NCBI GenBank assembly: GCA_965248255.1
Contig: CBDFIW010000003.1
Location: 124,001-188,000, forward strand
Origin: JAKZVK01 sp965248255
GTDB lineage: Bacteria > Acidobacteriota > Terriglobia > Bryobacterales > UBA6623
DNA length: 64,000 bases
Direction of reading: 5' to 3'
The translations under genes were made by a program, and so were the position numbers. Shown here piece by piece: positions 59,996 through 64,000 of this stretch. The notes under the pieces are model-generated. The model was given only the letters and a program-made list of their open reading frames with translations, ran no database searches and was not told where the DNA came from. Position 1 is the first letter of the stretch, and each line of letters starts with the position of its first letter.

Positions 59996-61709
59996 AGGGG
60001 ATCATATAGGCCGGCCCTGGGTAACCGTGACGGTTGTACGTCTCGCGATAAAGCTTCTTGTGTTCGAGGAACAGCACGGGATCGTCGCAGCGGATAGCCG
60101 TGCGCAGAAGCCCGTTGGCGTCAAGAGCGTTCGACGGGAACACGACCCGCAAGCCGGGGATGTGGGTAAAGAGCACTTCGCCAGACTGGCTGTGGTAGAG
60201 CGACCCGCCTCCCAAGTAGCCGCCAATCGGCACGCGCACGACCAATGGGCACGAAAAGCCGTTGTGCGAGCGCCAGCGCAGGGTGGCCAGCTCGTTGTGA
60301 AACTGCATCATCGCCGGCCAGATGTAGTCGAAGAACTGGATCTCCACGACCGGCTTCAAGCCACGCGTAGCCATGCCGATGGCGCGGCCGACGATCGCCG
60401 CCTCAGCGATCGGTGCATTGAACACCCGCTTGCTTCCGAACTCGCGCTGCAAACCGGCCGTGACCTTGAACACGCCGCCCTTGCCTTTGACCCGGCTCAA
60501 ATACTCCTCGCGCGTACAGTCGGCAACGTCTTCGCCGAACACGACGATGCCCGCGTCACGCTTCATCTCGTCGTGGAGACAGGCGTTGATCAAGTCGACC
60601 ATCGTCTTCGGCGCGCCCGAGTAACGCGGAGCGGTCCGGAACTCGTCGGCTGTCGGATCGACAGTTGGTGAGTAGAGGTAGCGTTGGGCCGACCCTGCGG
60701 CCGGATCGTCGGCGCGCAGGGCCTGGTCCACCGCTTGCCGAATCTCGAGATCGACGTCGTAGTGGATCGTAAACAGTGTGTGCTCGTCGGCCACGCCTTC
60801 GTGCTGCAGGTGCTCTCCGAACAGGGGGATCGGATCGCGCTCGGCCTCACGTTGACGCTCTTCCGGCGGCTTGTAGAGCGTCTCGTCGTCCGAGAGCGAG
60901 TGGCTGTAGGGCCGGATCGTATGTGCGTGGACTAGCGCCGGTCCGGCGCCGCCGCGGCAATAGCGAACCGCCTTGTCGATCGCCCGGTAACTCACCAGGA
61001 AGTCCAGCCCGTCGATCTCTTCCACCGCCAGGGACGGAAACGACTCGACGAGCTTCGAGAGATTCCCCCCGCTGGCTTGGGCTTCCACCGGCACGGAGAT
61101 GGCGTACCCGTTGTCCTCAATCAAGAACAAGACGGGCAAGCGTTCGAGGCACGCCGCGTTCAACGCCTCCCAGAACTCTCCTTCACTTGTCGCGCCGTCG
61201 CCCGCGCACACCAGCACCACCTCCTGCTGCACGTCGAGTCCCGCGTCCCGCTTCTCGTCGGCGTGCGGCTGGAGCCGGCCGGCCTGAGCGCACCCGACGG
61301 CCTGCAGAAACTGCGTGCCGGTTGGACTCGAGGCGGAGACAATGTGTAGCGGCGGGCTCGACCAGTGCGACGGCATCTGGCGTCCGCCTGACGCCGGGTC
61401 CGCGCCCGAGCCCACGGCCTGTAGCAGCATGTCGAGCGGCTTGACCCCGAGAGCCAAGCACAGCGCCCGGTCACGGTAGTAGGGATAGATCCAATCGTAG
61501 CCCGGACGCAGCAGCATCCCCGCGGCCGTTTGCACCGCTTCGTGCCCCGCTGCGCTGACCTGAAAGTAGATTTGGTTGCGCCGCTTGAGAATGATCTCGT
61601 TGTCATCCAACCGGCGCGAGAGATACATCACCCGGTAGGCATGCAGCAGTTCGTCGGTGCTCAGCCCGGCGACGGTCCGCTCCCTCAGGAGACTGCTTTC
61701 GGCCCCCAT
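59754..61709 (-). CDS. Fused alpha/beta E1 of a branched-chain-type 2-oxoacid dehydrogenase
   Basis: The start is set at ATG 61709 (MGAESSLLRERTVAGLSTDELLHAYRVMYLSRRLDDNEI). The alpha half contains VLVCAGDGATSEGEFWEALNAACLERLPVLFLIEDNGYAIS, the thiamine diphosphate and metal motif, and the phosphorylation-loop region HSLSDDETLYKPPEERQ. The beta half starts near residue 360 (MVDLINACLHDEMKRDAGIVVFGEDVADC) and has IAEAAIVGRAIGMATRGLKPVVEIQFFDYIWPAMMQFHNELATLRWRS. After PAYMIPFG the frame drifts and ends in non-sense; the real end lies in another frame to 59588. Full length would be about 707. The substrate is probably a branched-chain keto acid. Confidence 0.88.
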   Translation of the reverse strand: MGAESSLLRERTVAGLSTDELLHAYRVMYLSRRLDDNEIILKRRNQIYFQVSAAGHEAVQTAAGMLLRPGYDWIYPYYRDRALCLALGVKPLDMLLQAVGSGADPASGGRQMPSHWSSPPLHIVSASSPTGTQFLQAVGCAQAGRLQPHADEKRDAGLDVQQEVVLVCAGDGATSEGEFWEALNAACLERLPVLFLIEDNGYAISVPVEAQASGGNLSKLVESFPSLAVEEIDGLDFLVSYRAIDKAVRYCRGGAGPALVHAHTIRPYSHSLSDDETLYKPPEERQREAERDPIPLFGEHLQHEGVADEHTLFTIHYDVDLEIRQAVDQALRADDPAAGSAQRYLYSPTVDPTADEFRTAPRYSGAPKTMVDLINACLHDEMKRDAGIVVFGEDVADCTREEYLSRVKGKGGVFKVTAGLQREFGSKRVFNAPIAEAAIVGRAIGMATRGLKPVVEIQFFDYIWPAMMQFHNELATLRWRSHNGFSCPLVVRVPIGGYLGGGSLYHSQSGEVLFTHIPGLRVVFPSNALDANGLLRTAIRCDDPVLFLEHKKLYRETYNRHGYPGPAYMIPFGRGGADETRLRPHRRDLRGPRPPVAAGGQSRGEGAGGVDRDSGPAHLEPLRLGGGCEFGIENQPRHRGPRRLPVVRLRH

Positions 61710-61821
61710 GCCTACTATTTTGACGTGCCCGTCAATGCCGTCGTTGCTGCGGCCGGGGTTTCGGGCCTCCCGAAGCATTGAGAAGGTGAAACGAATCAAG
61801 AACTTCGATCACAATGTGAAG

Positions 61822-62469
61822 TCAGGGGGAGCAAGCCGGTGCGAAGCCGCCCCCAGGAAACACATCGGGTTCTCCGGCAGCAGTTTTAAGAACAAGCGGC
61901 TGTGGTAGGGCAGCAGGGGCGCGCCCCTGTGAGGGGGTTTGGGCGAGGCGAACGGTGCAACACGTTGCCGTACCGGTCGACCTCGATGTCGCGCAATCCT
62001 CTAGCAGGAGCTTCAGCTTCTCGCGCCCGCGCTGCACACGCGACTTCATCCCCGACAACGAGAGGCTCAGGGCATCGGCTGCGGCTTTCTGTGTCAGTCC
62101 CCCGAGGTCCGTGAGCTGAAGGGCCTGCCGGTAGCTCTTCGGCAACTGCTCCATGAGGGGGTCGAGGCAAGGCGTCAGGTCGTGACTGTGCTCCTCGCGA
62201 ACACCGCTTCTCGAGGCCGCTTCGATGGCCTCGCCGGGCCCATCCGGACGACGGCGACGAAGGTGGTCGATCACGGCGTTATGTGCCACTCGAAAAACCC
62301 AGGCACGCAGGTTCTCCTCTGCTCGCAACGAGTCCAGCCGCCGATGGACCCGCAGGAAGACCTCCTGAAGCATATCTTCCGCATCGGCCTGGTTGCCGAT
62401 TCGCGCCTTGATGTAGCGCCTCAGTTGAGTGTGGAAGTCCCGCCAAACCTGGTTGGTGTTGGAAGTCAT
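61822..62469 (-). CDS. SigZ-type ECF sigma factor, 3' end frameshifted
   Basis: The protein as read has 215 residues. Region 2 is LRRYIKARIGNQADAEDMLQEVFLRVHRRLDSLRAEENLRAWVFRVAHNAVIDHLRRRR, and region 4 is MEQLPKSYRQALQLTDLGGLTQKAAADALSLSLSGMKSRVQRGREKLKLLLEDC. The SigZ family continues with an Ile/Val-Asp-Arg-x-Gly-Asn-Val motif. Here that motif, RDIEVDRYGNVLHRS, appears in the neighbouring frame, which ends at 61886. One missing C after GATTG restores it. The tail after EDC in the present frame has no meaning. The DUF2703 gene upstream is on the same strand, about 400 bases away. Confidence 0.9.
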   Translation of the reverse strand: MTSNTNQVWRDFHTQLRRYIKARIGNQADAEDMLQEVFLRVHRRLDSLRAEENLRAWVFRVAHNAVIDHLRRRRPDGPGEAIEAASRSGVREEHSHDLTPCLDPLMEQLPKSYRQALQLTDLGGLTQKAAADALSLSLSGMKSRVQRGREKLKLLLEDCATSRSTGTATCCTVRLAQTPSQGRAPAALPQPLVLKTAAGEPDVFPGGGFAPACSP

Positions 62470-62872
62470 CTTGACTCTGCTTTCAGCGTAACAAGAGGCG
62501 CGGGCGTGAGCCGGTGGGCTGCCGCGGCCGGTGAGTGAATGGCTTGCGAATCGAAACTGCCAGGCACAGCCTGCTACAGACGCTGCTAGGCACGCTTGGT
62601 TAGTTCTCCTTCGCCCCTTCGGGGCTCCTGCCGCAGGGTTTCGATACCCAGGGTTCCGCCGTGCAAGACCCGGACGGCTTCACCTTGGGCTACAATCCTG
62701 CGTCCGCTTCGCGGACTGGCCTAGTGCTTGGTCCACCTGCCCGAGGTAACAGTCAGGTTTCTCGTCAAGCCCAACGGATGCTTCTACTGGTTGCGCCGGT
62801 CGGCCGGGCCCGCCATGACGTGCCCCGCCATGACGATCCACCCTTTTCACACAGCCTCCCGGCTCGGTCCCA
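62470..62872. other. Intergenic region with a possible VOC-protein remnant
   Basis: A hairpin GCCCC-TTC-GGGGC lies at 62613-62625 without a following T run. A short plus-strand stretch near 62660-62710 reads VQDPDGFTLGYNPAS, which resembles the end of a glyoxalase/VOC domain, but no more of such a gene is present. No other gene was recognised. Confidence 0.4.
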
Positions 62873-63418
62873 CTAGCAACATCTAGCTCCCGACGTCGGT
62901 GTCGGTCCTTGTTTGCACTCGAAGAACTGTCGAAGTTGAAGCGGCGGCTCGACGGCCTCGCGACGATCGGATTCGGATACGTCTTCCCGACCCAGCAGGC
63001 TCTGCATGACCGCTTCAGCGATCAACCCGGTCGGAGCCTCTCGATAAACCGCCCCGCGCCAGCGCCAGATGCGGCACTGGAAATCTTCCCCGCAGCCGCA
63101 GAGGTCGCCACAAGGCTCGCACACAGACTCCTCGATCTGCGGCGCTATGTCGGTGCCCCCAATGCGGATCGTTGGTGAGCTGACGAAGCCGAGCTCGCGG
63201 GCCTGCTCTACGGACTCGATCTTCGTCTTCCGAACAGTCATCCCTACGCCAATCAACTTGGCGACAGGTTGCAGAACTTCCAGCGCCGCGTCTAGATTGG
63301 CGTCCGTATCGCGGCATCGTCCGCAGACCTCGCGGTCCAAGAAGTGGAAGTCAACCTCGACCGGGCCGCGCTTGCCCGTATCGCTCGGGGTCGGTCCAGC
63401 AGGGTGGGATTTGGTCAT
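62873..63418 (-). CDS. DUF2703 cysteine-rich thioredoxin-like protein
   Basis: The start at ATG 63418 (MTKSHPAGPTPSDTG) has GGAGGA ten bases upstream. The product has 181 residues. A thioredoxin-like core contains VDFHFLDREVCGRCRDTDANLDAALEVLQPVAKLIGVGMTVRKTKIESVEQARELGFVSSPTIRIGGTDIAP, with a C-x-x-C pair, and ends with CEPCGDLCGCGEDFQCRIWRWRG. The last part is rich in cysteines and may bind metal. In other bacteria DUF2703 genes occur with SigZ-like sigma factors and metal-stress genes; that is recollection. The SigZ-like gene follows downstream on the same strand. Confidence 0.85.
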   Translation of the reverse strand: MTKSHPAGPTPSDTGKRGPVEVDFHFLDREVCGRCRDTDANLDAALEVLQPVAKLIGVGMTVRKTKIESVEQARELGFVSSPTIRIGGTDIAPQIEESVCEPCGDLCGCGEDFQCRIWRWRGAVYREAPTGLIAEAVMQSLLGREDVSESDRREAVEPPLQLRQFFECKQGPTPTSGARCC

Positions 63419-63525
63419 TGTCCGTCCTCCTTCGTAGTGAGTTGTCGATCCGAACCGGATCTTCACTAGCTCAGACGAGGGTGGGCGAAAAAGGACGCAA
63501 ATCTAGACACGAAACTGTCGAGGGG

Positions 63526-64000
63526 TCAGCCGGGCCGCCGCCACAGCACCGACATGTCGTCCTTGGGCGCAAAACCGAGGATGCGTTTGGCCTTCTCATT
63601 GAGGAACTTGCCATGGGGCATATCGCCGAGGATGAAGAAGACCTCGCACTTCGAGGGCAGCTTCGACAAATCGACGTCGAGGCCGAGGCGGAAGACCTGC
63701 CCCGCATCACCCCACGAGACGATGAACGGTACGCCGCCGGCCCCCGGCTTCAGTTCGGTCACCTCGCGGAAGTTGTAGAAGAGATACTCCTGGACCCAGA
63801 TGTCGTGATGCTCAGTGAAGAGCCGGCAGATCTCTTGCCCTAGCGACTTGGAGTGGGCGTAGAGGTTGATGCCCGACTGAGGCGGCACCTCGGGGACGAT
63901 GCCGTGATCGAAGCCCTCGTACGGAGGCCCTGTCACGGTAAAGTGCGGGCCCGTGTTGATGAACCGCTTGATCCCGTGCTCGACCGCGGCCAGCATGAGG
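63526..64000 (-). CDS. NAD-dependent epimerase/dehydratase-like protein, 5'-truncated by the window edge
   Basis: The frame stays open at position 64000, so the N-terminus with the NAD-binding loop is outside. The visible 157 residues hold GIKRFINTGPHFTVTG, INLYAHSKSLGQEICRLF, where Tyr and Lys of the YxxxK pair sit (YAHSK), and DIWVQEYLFYNFREV. The final part is FFILGDMPHGKFLNEKAKRILGFAPKD, a standard end for extended SDR proteins. It is read on the minus strand and its stop lies about 110 bases before the DUF2703 start. The substrate is unknown; a nucleotide sugar is possible. Confidence 0.82.
   Translation of the reverse strand, partial: LMLAAVEHGIKRFINTGPHFTVTGPPYEGFDHGIVPEVPPQSGINLYAHSKSLGQEICRLFTEHHDIWVQEYLFYNFREVTELKPGAGGVPFIVSWGDAGQVFRLGLDVDLSKLPSKCEVFFILGDMPHGKFLNEKAKRILGFAPKDDMSVLWRRPG

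Noticed and set aside
62660..62710. Glyoxalase-like remnant
   Set aside because: Only about 15 residues resemble a VOC end; too little to call a pseudogene.
1..64000. CRISPR arrays, tRNA and rRNA genes
   Set aside because: No regularly spaced direct repeats other than the proline-coding units and no cloverleaf or rRNA sequence were recognised by eye.

Overview
The window looks like a chromosomal segment of a GC-rich environmental bacterium, most likely an acidobacterium (Bryobacterales/Solibacteres type). This is tentative. It rests on high GC, many ATGA/GTGA/TTGA start-stop overlaps, a DUF1501 remnant, a SigZ-like factor next to a DUF2703 protein, GT87 and AsmA genes, and an SSS-type symporter. 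No rRNA or tRNA gene was recognised.

Positions 1 to about 26,860 are the right part of an integrated conjugative element. From left to right it holds: a 5'-truncated gene; a RepB-like primase coupled to a membrane-anchored spermidine-synthase-like protein; a small protein and an ArdC-type antirestriction protein; a non-coding stretch with a perfect 17-bp inverted repeat; a broken second copy of the left-end gene; and a divergently oriented two-gene defence cassette (5,600-13,614) that best fits Druantia type III (DruH, then DruE). Next comes the type IV secretion block: coupling protein, VirB11, an antisense secreted zincin-like protein, a proline-rich envelope protein, VirB9, VirB10, a VirB5/TrbJ-like protein, VirB6 and VirB8. 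A small conserved protein and a strong terminator follow. The block ends with a serine recombinase and a tyrosine integrase that overlap by ATGA. VirB4, pilin and a recognisable relaxase are absent here and would have to lie left of position 1.

The element's right end cuts a chromosomal gene. A minus-strand membrane-protein gene coupled to the SSS symporter gene stops after 85 codons, exactly next to the integrase. Inverted repeats sharing a 10-bp core sit at this junction and are a candidate attR.

From 26,850 onward the content is ordinary chromosome. It includes the symporter, a dihydroorotate-dehydrogenase-like protein, a 138-bp palindromic intergenic repeat, a GT87/GNAT/secreted-protein group, uvrB with a DUF2520 protein and a ComEA-like protein, and a tightly packed group (phosphotransferase, histidine phosphatase, YcxB-like protein, thioredoxin-like protein, class IV aminotransferase, SDR). 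These are followed by an aspartoacylase-like protein, a DinB-like protein, an IS630-family element with a programmed -1 frameshift, AsmA, an NSS symporter, a DUF1501 remnant, a small unknown operon under a palindromic operator, a PhoD-like phosphatase, a methyltransferase, a FliA/WhiG sigma factor, a receiver plus sigma-54 activator pair, a secreted peptidase, a fused 2-oxoacid dehydrogenase E1, SigZ, DUF2703 and a truncated NAD-dependent epimerase.

Five of the genes between 47 and 62 kb carry a single-base frameshift (AsmA, methyltransferase, the receiver/sigma-54 pair, E1, SigZ). That clustering suggests consensus errors in the assembly as much as real gene decay.
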